Source: Candidatus Rifleibacteriota bacterium (GTDB lineage Bacteria > Muiribacteriota > Ozemobacteria > Ozemobacterales > Ozemobacteraceae). From it: DNA of 34,952 bases. The first letter of the stretch is position 1. Every line of letters begins with the position of its first letter. The translations under genes and the position numbers were made by a program. The stretch lies in contig JAQVCG010000010.1 of assembly GCA_028689875.1 (NCBI GenBank), positions 6,873 to 41,824 on the forward strand, read 5' to 3'. Below are positions 25,056 to 32,715 of this stretch, in pieces. Under the pieces are notes generated by a model. It made no database searches. It was not told the DNA's origin and was given only the letters and a program-made list of their open reading frames with translations.

Positions 25056-25841
25056 ATGTTCTCGGCAGCAAAATATAAATCTGAGTATGTGCCTTTATCT
25101 CATGCAAAGCGATTTGCATTGATTTTGTGCGGATTTATTCTTTTGCAGTTGAGTGCACCGAAAAACGATCTTGATGCTCTGGACTTGTGCTACAATTTTA
25201 AATTATTGTCTTCTTCGGCTTATGTGCTGACTTCGCAAAAAGAAATTTTTACTCCCGCACCGCCGAAATTATCTGATTTAAAGCCAATTACTAAAAATAG
25301 CCAAAATATATTTTTACACCCGTTTGAAGCGGTTGTATCGAATGTTAAACACATCGTTGAAGGCTACGGAATCAGGATTCCTCAAGAAGAAGAAGTTATC
25401 AAAAAATGGAAAATCGTTAAAATTGAAACGAAAAAAATTACTGATAACAGGCCGTGTTGGCCTGTTAAAGGCAAAGTGACTTCTCCATTCGGTATGAGAT
25501 TGCACCCGGTTAGTAAAGTTAATAGGTTTCATCGCGGAATAGATATTCGAGCCGGTTATGGTACACCGATCTTGTCGCCTGCCGATGGCGAAGTTATTGC
25601 CGCCGGAAGAGAAGGCGCATTTGGCAGATTAGTAAGAATAAAAACTGCCATGGGAAACAAAACACTTTTGTTTGGGCATTTGCATAGAATTAAGTGCAAG
25701 GTTGGGCAAAAGATTACAAAAGGCCAGTTAATCGGAACAGTCGGATCTTCGGGGCGATCTACAGGTCCTCACCTCCACTTCGGAGTTTTAGACAGTAAAA
25801 AAGAATATATAAATCCGATTCTTTATTTGAATTCGAGATAA
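25056..25841 (+). CDS. M23 (LytM-type) peptidoglycan peptidase
   Basis: A 261-residue protein with one N-terminal hydrophobic helix (about residues 18-34) that should anchor it in the membrane. A linker follows, then an M23 domain in 140-258: His159 and Asp163 in HRGID, GHLH (207-210) and HLHF (239-242) with the zinc ligand His241. The full set is present, so it is probably an active endopeptidase that cuts peptide cross-links in peptidoglycan. The ribosome site is weak and the gene starts 3 bp after rho, so it depends on upstream transcription and probably coupling. Division, growth or flagellar passage are possible uses. Confidence 0.93.
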   Translation: MFSAAKYKSEYVPLSHAKRFALILCGFILLQLSAPKNDLDALDLCYNFKLLSSSAYVLTSQKEIFTPAPPKLSDLKPITKNSQNIFLHPFEAVVSNVKHIVEGYGIRIPQEEEVIKKWKIVKIETKKITDNRPCWPVKGKVTSPFGMRLHPVSKVNRFHRGIDIRAGYGTPILSPADGEVIAAGREGAFGRLVRIKTAMGNKTLLFGHLHRIKCKVGQKITKGQLIGTVGSSGRSTGPHLHFGVLDSKKEYINPILYLNSR

Positions 25842-25915
25842 TCAGTTATTCTTAATATTTTAAGGTTGTTTTGCCGATAGAATTAAGGGTTAACCTTATT
25901 TTACGGAGCATACCG

Positions 25916-26989
25916 ATGCGGAGACACATTCCTTTTTGCTTGTCAGTAGCTTTTGCTACTGTTTTTGCATTCACGCTTCCGGCAAATTCTGTCCCTCTAA
26001 AAGATAAAGTATTGACTATTCCTAATCACGATTCAGAATTGGCTCTAAAAGCTTATGAAGCCGGTTATAATCATTACAGAAATGGAAATTTTGAATTAGC
26101 CGAAGACGCTTATATTGAAGCTCTTTCAATGGAGCCAAATCTCATAAAAGCCCATTATTGGCTTGGAAAATTGTATAAAGAGCAAGGCAGACTAAATAAT
26201 GCAAATTTTCACTGGGAAGAAGTATCTCGCCTTACAGAGCTTATAAAAGAGCGTAGAATTGCATTATCAATAGAAGATAACGAATACCCGGCTGCTCCGA
26301 AAATACCAAAAAATCAAGAAGTCATGAAGTCAGCGCGAGATGCTTTTGAGCGTGGCTTAAGATTATTAGACGGAGGCCATTGGGAGGGAGCTGTAATCGA
26401 ATTTAAAAAAGCTCAAAAGCTTTATCCGGCTAATCATAAATATTTGTTGCAATTAGCTAGGACTTTATGCGATAAACAGGATATTCAAGAAGGCGTAAAG
26501 TATTACAGAGACTTGCTTTCTCTTCGTGATGTGAGTTATAAAGATTTTAAAGAGGGAATAACTGTAATGCTTGGAGCAAATATGGACTACGTAGCAGCTC
26601 CTTTGGTAAGAAAACAATCCGGCAGATTTGCGCAGTTTAAAGGTTTTTCAGAGATTTCCGATTTGTTTAAAACAGTCAAAAGTAATCCGGTCGTTTCAAT
26701 TGGAAAGGTTGTTCAAAGAATGGACGGCCAGGTTATAATAAGTATCGGAATGGAAGAAGGACTTAAATTGTCGGATGAATACAGCTTAGCTTTACAGGCT
26801 TTTAAAGCCGGTGACGATCTTTCTGAGCCTGAAACGGGAAGAGTCTTGGGTCGGGCGCCGAATATTCCTCTTGCAGAGCTTTTGGTTACAAAAGTATATA
26901 AAAACACGAGTTGGGCATTGATTCGAAAAGAATACGGGTCAGGCGTGAAAGCAGGTGACTTAATTGAATTCAAAAAAACAATCCGCTGA
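25916..26989 (+). CDS. exported TPR protein with FlgT-like C-terminal domain
   Basis: I chose ATG 25916 (357 residues) because GGAG lies 9 nt upstream and it gives a proper signal peptide (MRRHIPFCLSVAFA, ending ANS). A TTG at 25871 would put 15 residues before it. Residues about 35-110 and 140-190 hold TPR motifs such as GNFELAEDAYIEALSMEP. The C-terminal 110 residues (IGKVVQRMDGQVIISIGMEEGLKLSDEY, ending VKAGDLIEFKK) resemble the small beta domain at the end of FlgT, which also occurs in other exported proteins. It should be periplasmic. Its stop overlaps the smpB start by 26 nt. Confidence 0.8.
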   Translation: MRRHIPFCLSVAFATVFAFTLPANSVPLKDKVLTIPNHDSELALKAYEAGYNHYRNGNFELAEDAYIEALSMEPNLIKAHYWLGKLYKEQGRLNNANFHWEEVSRLTELIKERRIALSIEDNEYPAAPKIPKNQEVMKSARDAFERGLRLLDGGHWEGAVIEFKKAQKLYPANHKYLLQLARTLCDKQDIQEGVKYYRDLLSLRDVSYKDFKEGITVMLGANMDYVAAPLVRKQSGRFAQFKGFSEISDLFKTVKSNPVVSIGKVVQRMDGQVIISIGMEEGLKLSDEYSLALQAFKAGDDLSEPETGRVLGRAPNIPLAELLVTKVYKNTSWALIRKEYGSGVKAGDLIEFKKTIR

Positions 26990-27440
26990 GGGTTCAAAAC
27001 TGATTGCGGCAAATAAAAAGGCGCATTTTGATTATTTTATTATTGAAAAGCTTGAAGTTGGCATAGAGCTTAAAGGCTCTGAACTGCGACCATGTCGCGA
27101 GGGAAGAGTTAATCTTAAAGATTCATATGTGGACGAAGAAGCCGGCCAGTTCTGGCTTTATGATGTTCATATCGGTTCTAATCCCTTTTCAAATAGGAAT
27201 GATCATGAGCCTGAGCGAAAACGAAGATTACTTGCTCATAAATCACAGATTATTAAATGGGGACAAAAAGTAAGAACCTCGGGAATGACAATTGTCCCAT
27301 TAAGAATGTATTTTACAGACGGTAAAGTTAAGCTTGAAATTGCACTTGTAAAAGGCAAGGCTCAATACGACAAAAGAGACGCCATAGCGAAAAAAGATGC
27401 GAAACGTGATTTAGAAAGAGAGCTTGGAGGGCGACGGTGA
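26964..27440 (+). CDS. smpB: SsrA-binding protein SmpB
   Basis: A 158-residue protein that binds tmRNA and brings it to stalled ribosomes. The family signature is clear: ANKKAHFDYFIIEKLEVGIELKGSEL, GRVNLKDSY, then NPFSNRNDHEPERKRRLLAH, and the basic C-terminal tail KKDAKRDLERELGGRR. The start is TTG 26964, with AGGTGA 5 nt upstream, and overlaps the upstream gene by 26 nt in another frame. There is no ATG nearby that would keep the conserved N-terminus. The stop overlaps the GTG of the amidase gene. The tmRNA gene is not in the window. Confidence 0.96.
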   Translation: MNSKKQSAEGSKLIAANKKAHFDYFIIEKLEVGIELKGSELRPCREGRVNLKDSYVDEEAGQFWLYDVHIGSNPFSNRNDHEPERKRRLLAHKSQIIKWGQKVRTSGMTIVPLRMYFTDGKVKLEIALVKGKAQYDKRDAIAKKDAKRDLERELGGRR

Positions 27441-28771
27441 TTGTTAATAAATGGTTGCGATGCTTTGTTATAATTAATATATTGTTGTTTTGCACAACAG
27501 CTTGGGCTCAGATGCGCCCGATTGCGACAACGCCCGCACCTAATCCGCTCGTTTTGCCGAAGTCTTTGCCAAAGGCAGATGCTATTTTGACAGCTTTGAG
27601 GCACAGTATACGAGAAGACCATACTCGCGTTGTTTTAGAGTTTAGTTCAGATATTAAATACAGCACTGAATTTAAAGATAAGGTGTTTCGTTTGGTTTTA
27701 ACCGGATGTAAAAATTTGGTTCCAACGAACAAGAGTGACCCTGTTGGGCGTGATATTGCAAAGTTATTTATTAATAGCGGTCCCGACAGAAGCGGTCTGA
27801 TACTTACGTTTCATTTGAACCAAGCAAAGATAATGCCCTTGGTCGAGTCTATTGTTGAGCCATTCAGGTTGATAATTTCTGTTCCGGCCGGCGAATATAT
27901 GCCAAATTCAGCAATAACTCCGCCTCCTGTAACACAGGCTACGCTTCCTGTAGCGCAAACATCCCCCTCTGCTGCGCCAACAACCGCTATTCCTGTGGCG
28001 CCAACAACTACGCCGACTGCCGAGCAACCGACTAAGCCGTCTACTGTGCAAACAGCGGCATCGGCAGCAACTTCTGCTGTGGAGCAGCCCCCTGAAATAA
28101 ATATTACTGTTGCGCCTGCAAAACTTGAAAATCAAGAATTCTTAGGCAGAACAGTAGTAATTGATGCCGGGCACGGCGGAAGCGATTTTGGTGCAGTTGC
28201 TGAAAACAGACCAAAAGAGAAAGATTTAAATCTATCGGTTGCCTTAAAGTTATACGATACCTTGAAAAAATATGGGTTCAGAGCTGTTTTAATAAGAGGC
28301 AACGACTCAGAATTGTCTCAGAGTCAACGAATTGCGATTGCTAATAAAAATGGCGGAGATCTTTATATTTCGCTACATACAGGTTTTTCAGCCGACGGTT
28401 CTAAACATGGGGTCGCATGTTATCACTTTGACCCGGTTGGTTATTACGTTGATGGCCGAGCTGCCGGTGCAGGTTATGATGCCGTTTTTAATGAATGGAT
28501 TAAAACGACAAGATTTGATTTGGCTTTATATTTGGCAAAAAAAATAAATGAACGTTTGACAGGCCATTTAAATACGAAGAGCCGTGGAGTAAGGGGCTTG
28601 CCTTTGCAGTCTTTAAAGTTCATTATGAACCCTGCTGTTCTTGTTGAAATTGGCATGTTAAGTGATTCAATAGACGGAAAGAATCTTTTGTCCGAAAAGT
28701 ATCTGCAAGCAATAGCTGATTCTATAGCAAATGCTGTTGTAGACTTTTTTAACGGCATAGTGGTCAGATAG
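27437..28771 (+). CDS. N-acetylmuramoyl-L-alanine amidase, AmiC-type with AMIN-like domain
   Basis: A 444-residue protein from GTG 27437, with GGAGGG about 6 nt upstream and a GTGA overlap with smpB. Residues 1-25 are a signal peptide. An AMIN-like domain covers about 50-150 and may target the enzyme to the septum or other wall sites. A Pro/Thr/Ala-rich linker runs from 155 to 220. The Amidase_3 domain (235-440) has the zinc ligands His246, Glu261 and His314 (VIDAGHGG, KEKDLN, ISLHTG) and the catalytic Glu404 (VLVEIGMLSD). It cuts the bond between the sugar chain and the peptide of peptidoglycan, mostly at division. The linker composition is normal for the family. Confidence 0.95.
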   Translation: MIVNKWLRCFVIINILLFCTTAWAQMRPIATTPAPNPLVLPKSLPKADAILTALRHSIREDHTRVVLEFSSDIKYSTEFKDKVFRLVLTGCKNLVPTNKSDPVGRDIAKLFINSGPDRSGLILTFHLNQAKIMPLVESIVEPFRLIISVPAGEYMPNSAITPPPVTQATLPVAQTSPSAAPTTAIPVAPTTTPTAEQPTKPSTVQTAASAATSAVEQPPEINITVAPAKLENQEFLGRTVVIDAGHGGSDFGAVAENRPKEKDLNLSVALKLYDTLKKYGFRAVLIRGNDSELSQSQRIAIANKNGGDLYISLHTGFSADGSKHGVACYHFDPVGYYVDGRAAGAGYDAVFNEWIKTTRFDLALYLAKKINERLTGHLNTKSRGVRGLPLQSLKFIMNPAVLVEIGMLSDSIDGKNLLSEKYLQAIADSIANAVVDFFNGIVVR

Positions 28772-28782
28772 GAGCAGTTTAA

Positions 28783-29424
28783 ATGGCATCCGGTAAATCA
28801 TCAAGGCGAAACCAGGAACGGGTTTTATTTGTATTAATGGGCTTAATCATAATTGGGTTAATAATTTCAGGTTATTTTTTATTTGTTCGTAAAATTTTGC
28901 CTGAATTATCTGCTCACAAAGTTGAAAATCCGTTGCTTGCCAATAATTCAGATGATTCAACTGTTGTTGAAAAAGAGGAAGATGCAGAGTTTATTCCGGA
29001 AAACGAAGCTGTCGTAATTAAACTGTTTTTTGGAAAAGTTGGAGAAGACAGTCTTGTTACCGAGGCTCGCAGAGTAAGAAGACGCACTATGCTTAGTGCT
29101 CAGGCGCAGCAAATTGTTGAAAATATACTAATTGGGCCTAAGAAACAGGAAAACTGTCGCATTTTGCCTTTAAATACTGAATTACGCGGATTGTTTTTTG
29201 AATCAGGCACTTTTATAATTGATTTATCAGAAGAATTTGCAAAAATAAGAGAATTAGGCGCTGCTGAAGAAACAATGGCTGTTTATTCGGTAGTAAATGC
29301 TTTAACCGAACTTGATGCCAGGGCAAGGGTGAAATTTTTGATAAACGGCACCGAACCGATATCTGATTCGGGTCACATAGACTTGTCTGCAACCCTTACA
29401 AGGCTGCCCTCACTTATACAGTGA
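28783..29424 (+). CDS. membrane-anchored GerMN-domain protein
   Basis: A 213-residue protein with a single transmembrane helix (about residues 14-36, LFVLMGLIIIGLIISGYFLF) and an outward GerMN domain (PF10646; about 70-200), with AVVIKLFFGK, ILIGPKKQENCRILP and FIIDLSEEFAK. GerMN was named from the spore-germination protein GerM but also occurs widely in bacteria that do not sporulate, often near amidases. AGGAGC lies 8 nt before the ATG. It follows the amidase by 11 bp, so joint work on peptidoglycan is likely. Its stop is two bases from that of the convergent flhF gene. Confidence 0.88.
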   Translation: MASGKSSRRNQERVLFVLMGLIIIGLIISGYFLFVRKILPELSAHKVENPLLANNSDDSTVVEKEEDAEFIPENEAVVIKLFFGKVGEDSLVTEARRVRRRTMLSAQAQQIVENILIGPKKQENCRILPLNTELRGLFFESGTFIIDLSEEFAKIRELGAAEETMAVYSVVNALTELDARARVKFLINGTEPISDSGHIDLSATLTRLPSLIQ

Positions 29425-29426
29425 CC

Positions 29427-30953
29427 TTACCTAAACATCATTGTGCTGCTTAAAAAGTTATTATAGAAATACTCAAAATCAGCTTTGTTAATGTTTGTTG
29501 GCACTTGTTGTCCGTCAGTAACAAAAGCCAGCGGAGTATTCTTTTGCAGCATGATTGCCAGAAGGGGCCCAATACTGTTAGTCTCGTCCAGTTTTGTAAA
29601 AATTAGGTTGTCGTAGCCTACAAGACCGAATTTTTCTAGGGTTTCTAACATGTCAATATACTTTGCGGTTGCCGAAAGAACTAAGTATTTCGAGGCATTT
29701 GGCAATCTTTCAAGAATATCAGACAATTTTTCTAATTCAGTGGTTTCTTTTTGGCATCTGCCTGCGGTGTCTACGATAATCAAGTCTTTATCTTGATGTT
29801 CTTTAAGCTTATCGTCAATATCTGTTGCACTGTAGATGATTTCCATGTTTATGTCTAAGTGCTGTGCATAGTGTTCAAGCTGTTCGGGTGCACCTATCCT
29901 ATATGTGTCAAGGGTGAAAAAAGCCACCGATTTCTTTTGTTTTTTACTTAGGGAATAAATTGCCGCAAGTTTGGCTATTGTAGTGGTTTTGCCTACCCCT
30001 GTCGGGCCTATCAAAACAATAACCTTCGGGCCTTTGCTGTTGTCAAAATCTAATTCATCTGAAAACTTAAGTTTATCAATGCACCAGTTTTCATATGCTT
30101 TAGCCGTTTGCAGAGGGTTATTTTGCGCTTCAGGAGTCAGCGATTCTGAAACGCCTTCAATGATCTTTTGGATTACATCGTTTGGGGTTTCAACCTCTGT
30201 AAGATTCCTTTTCATCTCATTGAGACCCTTTGGCAACTTGTAATTATCATAAATTAAGCCTTGAGACTGGCTATTTAGCTGCTTAATTTCCTCTCTCATT
30301 GTGTTAAGCATGCCTTCCATTTGGCGCAAAAGCTGAATGCTTAAAACATTTGGCGAATTGTATTCTGAATTTTTCGGGTTTGTTTTGTTCTCTTTCGTGG
30401 GTGAAACCGGAGAATTTTTTGAGGAAAAGATCATGGGGTCCAGTTTCGTCTTATTCTTATGTTCAACAAGCTTTTCGAGCATTACTCTTGCCGTAAAATC
30501 CGAATCGTCTGCGCATTGGTCTATTTTTTGTGAATGAGGAGGTTTGACACCTTCTTGAATTGATCTTATACCGTTTACAGAGCGCATCTTTCTGGCCCCC
30601 TGATTTGGTGAGTAGGTTATTGGCTGCTCAGGAACTCTGAGTTCCGGAAGCCCGTCTTCTGTTATAAAGTCCGGTATCGGAACTTCCGGTGCTGTCTCTC
30701 TTTTTATTTGGACAGGCGGCATTTCTACGTTAATTTGAGTGAATTTTTTAGCAGCTTTTGTATTATTGTTTTCAATTTTAATTGTCAACTCATACATTTC
30801 TTTTTTTATTAAACCTAATAGCTTTGATTTGTAGATTGTCTTACCGTCAATAATTGAAAAACCGTCTTTTCCGTATTTTTCTTCGGCATTCAATTTCGCT
30901 TCAAAGGAGGTATCAGCAGTAATTATTTCTAATGAATTATAATCTGTTGTCAT
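29427..30953 (-). CDS. flhF: flagellar SRP-type GTPase FlhF
   Basis: A 508-residue GTPase of the SRP/FtsY family that positions the flagellum and starts basal-body assembly at the pole. The N-terminal 200 residues are a long, low-conservation B domain. The NG domain follows, with the P-loop GPTGVGKTTT (316-325), the FFTLDTYRIGAPEQL motif, IVDTAGRC and the TKLDET guanine-binding region. Its ATG overlaps the stop of flhG (ATGA) and a near-perfect AAAGGAGG lies 8 nt upstream. The partner FlhG is the next gene upstream. All GTPase motifs are intact. Confidence 0.95.
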   Translation of the reverse strand: MTTDYNSLEIITADTSFEAKLNAEEKYGKDGFSIIDGKTIYKSKLLGLIKKEMYELTIKIENNNTKAAKKFTQINVEMPPVQIKRETAPEVPIPDFITEDGLPELRVPEQPITYSPNQGARKMRSVNGIRSIQEGVKPPHSQKIDQCADDSDFTARVMLEKLVEHKNKTKLDPMIFSSKNSPVSPTKENKTNPKNSEYNSPNVLSIQLLRQMEGMLNTMREEIKQLNSQSQGLIYDNYKLPKGLNEMKRNLTEVETPNDVIQKIIEGVSESLTPEAQNNPLQTAKAYENWCIDKLKFSDELDFDNSKGPKVIVLIGPTGVGKTTTIAKLAAIYSLSKKQKKSVAFFTLDTYRIGAPEQLEHYAQHLDINMEIIYSATDIDDKLKEHQDKDLIIVDTAGRCQKETTELEKLSDILERLPNASKYLVLSATAKYIDMLETLEKFGLVGYDNLIFTKLDETNSIGPLLAIMLQKNTPLAFVTDGQQVPTNINKADFEYFYNNFLSSTMMFR

Positions 30954-31885
30954 TTTTTTGAACCTCCTTTAAAAAATTTAGATACTTTGTCGAAAAATCC
31001 TGCGTGGTTTTGGTCTGTAATGGTTTCCGGTATTTCAAAAATTGTTTTTGAGACAATTTTTCTCAGCTCCGATGCTGCGGGCGACATCGGCGAGAACACC
31101 ATCAGCGGCGTTTGCTGCCTTATCGCGATATGCATGTTCCGGTCTTGGGGCAGGCTTCCCCAAAATTTAATGTCAAAATTTAAAAAATCCTTAGCTACCT
31201 TTGCCAGTCTATCGTAAACGTGAACCCCTTCTTCGTCTTCTTCAACTCTGTTTACAATTAGTGATACTTTTGATTCGGGGCTTTGATTGCTTAAAACCTT
31301 AATAATTCCGTATGCGTCGGTTAAAGATGTGGGTTCGGTGTTGGTTATTACTAAGACTTGGTCTGCAGCGCGGCAAAACGATAATACGCTGTCGCTTATG
31401 CCGGCTCCGGTGTCGATTAACAAAAAATCTGCTTTGTCTTCTAAGAAGCCTAATTGTGCAAAGAGTCTTTCAGATTTTTCGTTTTCAATGTTTGCCAGCT
31501 CTCTTACGCCTGAACCACCGGCAATTATTTGAACACCGCGAGGGCCCTGAACCATTATTTCGTCGATATTTTTATCGCCGTTTAAAACGTCTATAAGGCT
31601 GAAAGTGGGCCTAACGCCAAAAACTACATCAATATTTGCAAGCCCTAAATCTGCGTCTAAAACTATAACTTTTTGCCCTGCCTGCGACAGGCATATAGCC
31701 ATGTTTGCCACCAAACTTGTTTTACCTACGCCGCCTTTTCCTGAGGTCACCGTAATGGTGCGAGCAATCTTTTGTCCCGCTTTTCTGGGAGTTCGCGCCT
31801 CAAGTCGTTTAAATACATAGGGCTGTATTTCTTGGCGTGTTTCGGCAATGATGGCTTCGATCGGCTTAACAATGGCTTCAGACAT
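30950..31885 (-). CDS. flhG: flagellar number regulator FlhG (MinD-like ATPase)
   Basis: A 311-residue ParA/MinD-type ATPase (also called YlxH or FleN). Residues 49-56 hold the deviant Walker A GKGGVGKT, followed by VIVLDADLGLANIDVVFG, the switch region LLIDTGAG, and the C-terminal KVAKDFLNFDIKFWGSLPQD. FlhG stimulates FlhF GTPase activity and limits flagellar number. The N-terminus has a short extension (residues 1-40) that may contain the FlhF-activating segment. It is immediately downstream of the degenerate paralogue at 31886-32710 (TAAATG) and overlaps flhF, so the three are coupled. Confidence 0.95.
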   Translation of the reverse strand: MSEAIVKPIEAIIAETRQEIQPYVFKRLEARTPRKAGQKIARTITVTSGKGGVGKTSLVANMAICLSQAGQKVIVLDADLGLANIDVVFGVRPTFSLIDVLNGDKNIDEIMVQGPRGVQIIAGGSGVRELANIENEKSERLFAQLGFLEDKADFLLIDTGAGISDSVLSFCRAADQVLVITNTEPTSLTDAYGIIKVLSNQSPESKVSLIVNRVEEDEEGVHVYDRLAKVAKDFLNFDIKFWGSLPQDRNMHIAIRQQTPLMVFSPMSPAASELRKIVSKTIFEIPETITDQNHAGFFDKVSKFFKGGSKK

Positions 31886-32710
31886 TTATATTGTTCCCGG
31901 TATTTGGTATACTACATTCTCATTTAAAACAAACAAAAAGTCGATACACTGCATTTTTGTTTTTTGTGCTTCAGAAGAAAAATGAATGATACTTTTTCCA
32001 TTTCCTTCTGCGTTACTAGAAAGTACCACCCCTAACCCTATTAGGTCAAGCCCCAAAAAATCTTTTGCAACTTTTTTTATTTTATTTGAATGCTTTATGC
32101 TTGTATAGCCGTTTTCTGAGGTGAACTCTAATAATTCAATTTGCGAAAAATGTCCGTTGTTTCTTAATACTTTAACCAATTCGTAACATTTTATTGCGGC
32201 ATCGGGGTGATCCGGCACCATCAAGCATATTTTATTGACGGCATTCATAAGTGCGAAAGCAGTTTTCAGCTCGGTATCTTCAATTGATATCCATACTTCC
32301 GAATAATTCTTTAAATTGTGGTTTAACTGCCTCAAAAACCGTATTCTCTCTTGCTGAGGCCCTTTAATTATCGCCGCAAAATCATTTTGTTTTGGCAAAA
32401 CGGTAATTGTTTCGGTGTCGGTTTTTATAACTTTTGGCGTCTGATATCTGAGCGTGGTGTGGGTTTTGGGGAGCAGCGCTTCATTGACAAGACCCGCTTG
32501 GTCCCAGAGACATGATTTGTTATTTCCCATTATTTCTGTTATCCAAGAAGTTATTTCAGGGAAGCAGCCTCGAAACTCTTGCGGAAATACCAAGGCTGTA
32601 GCGCTGTATTTGTTTGTTCTCGGAACAGAACCAAGAAATTCTTCGGGTGATTCTTGGCTCGTTCCGACTGTTTCAACAAGATTTTGAAGTGTTGATGCTT
32701 GATTATACAT
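31886..32710 (-). CDS. FlhG-like protein lacking the P-loop (degenerate paralogue)
   Basis: A 274-residue protein that would be called hypothetical on its own. By eye it aligns with FlhG next door. WDQAGLVNEALLP (69-81) matches FlhG LDADLGLANIDVV. NAVNKICLMVPDHPDAAIKCYELVKVLRNN (156-185) matches RAADQVLVITNTEPTSLTDAYGIIKVLSNQ. KHSNKIKKVAKDFLGLDLIGLGVVLSS (206-232) matches the YDRLAKVAKDFLNFDIKFWGSLPQ part of FlhG. At the P-loop position it has FPQEFRGCFPE instead of GKGGVGKT, and the switch Asp-Thr-Gly-Ala-Gly is missing. It should not hydrolyse ATP. It lies 5 bp after flhA and directly before flhG. It may be a partner or decoy for FlhG or FlhF. Confidence 0.72.
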   Translation of the reverse strand: MYNQASTLQNLVETVGTSQESPEEFLGSVPRTNKYSATALVFPQEFRGCFPEITSWITEIMGNNKSCLWDQAGLVNEALLPKTHTTLRYQTPKVIKTDTETITVLPKQNDFAAIIKGPQQERIRFLRQLNHNLKNYSEVWISIEDTELKTAFALMNAVNKICLMVPDHPDAAIKCYELVKVLRNNGHFSQIELLEFTSENGYTSIKHSNKIKKVAKDFLGLDLIGLGVVLSSNAEGNGKSIIHFSSEAQKTKMQCIDFLFVLNENVVYQIPGTI

Positions 32711-32715
32711 ATCGA

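Noticed and set aside
27908-28135. Arg/Cys-rich reading frame of 75 codons antisense to the amidase linker
   Set aside because: It is the complement of the Pro/Thr/Ala-rich coding linker; the odd composition is explained by that.
28783-29424. Evidence of spore formation from the GerMN domain
   Set aside because: GerMN occurs in many bacteria that do not form spores, and no other sporulation gene is in the window.
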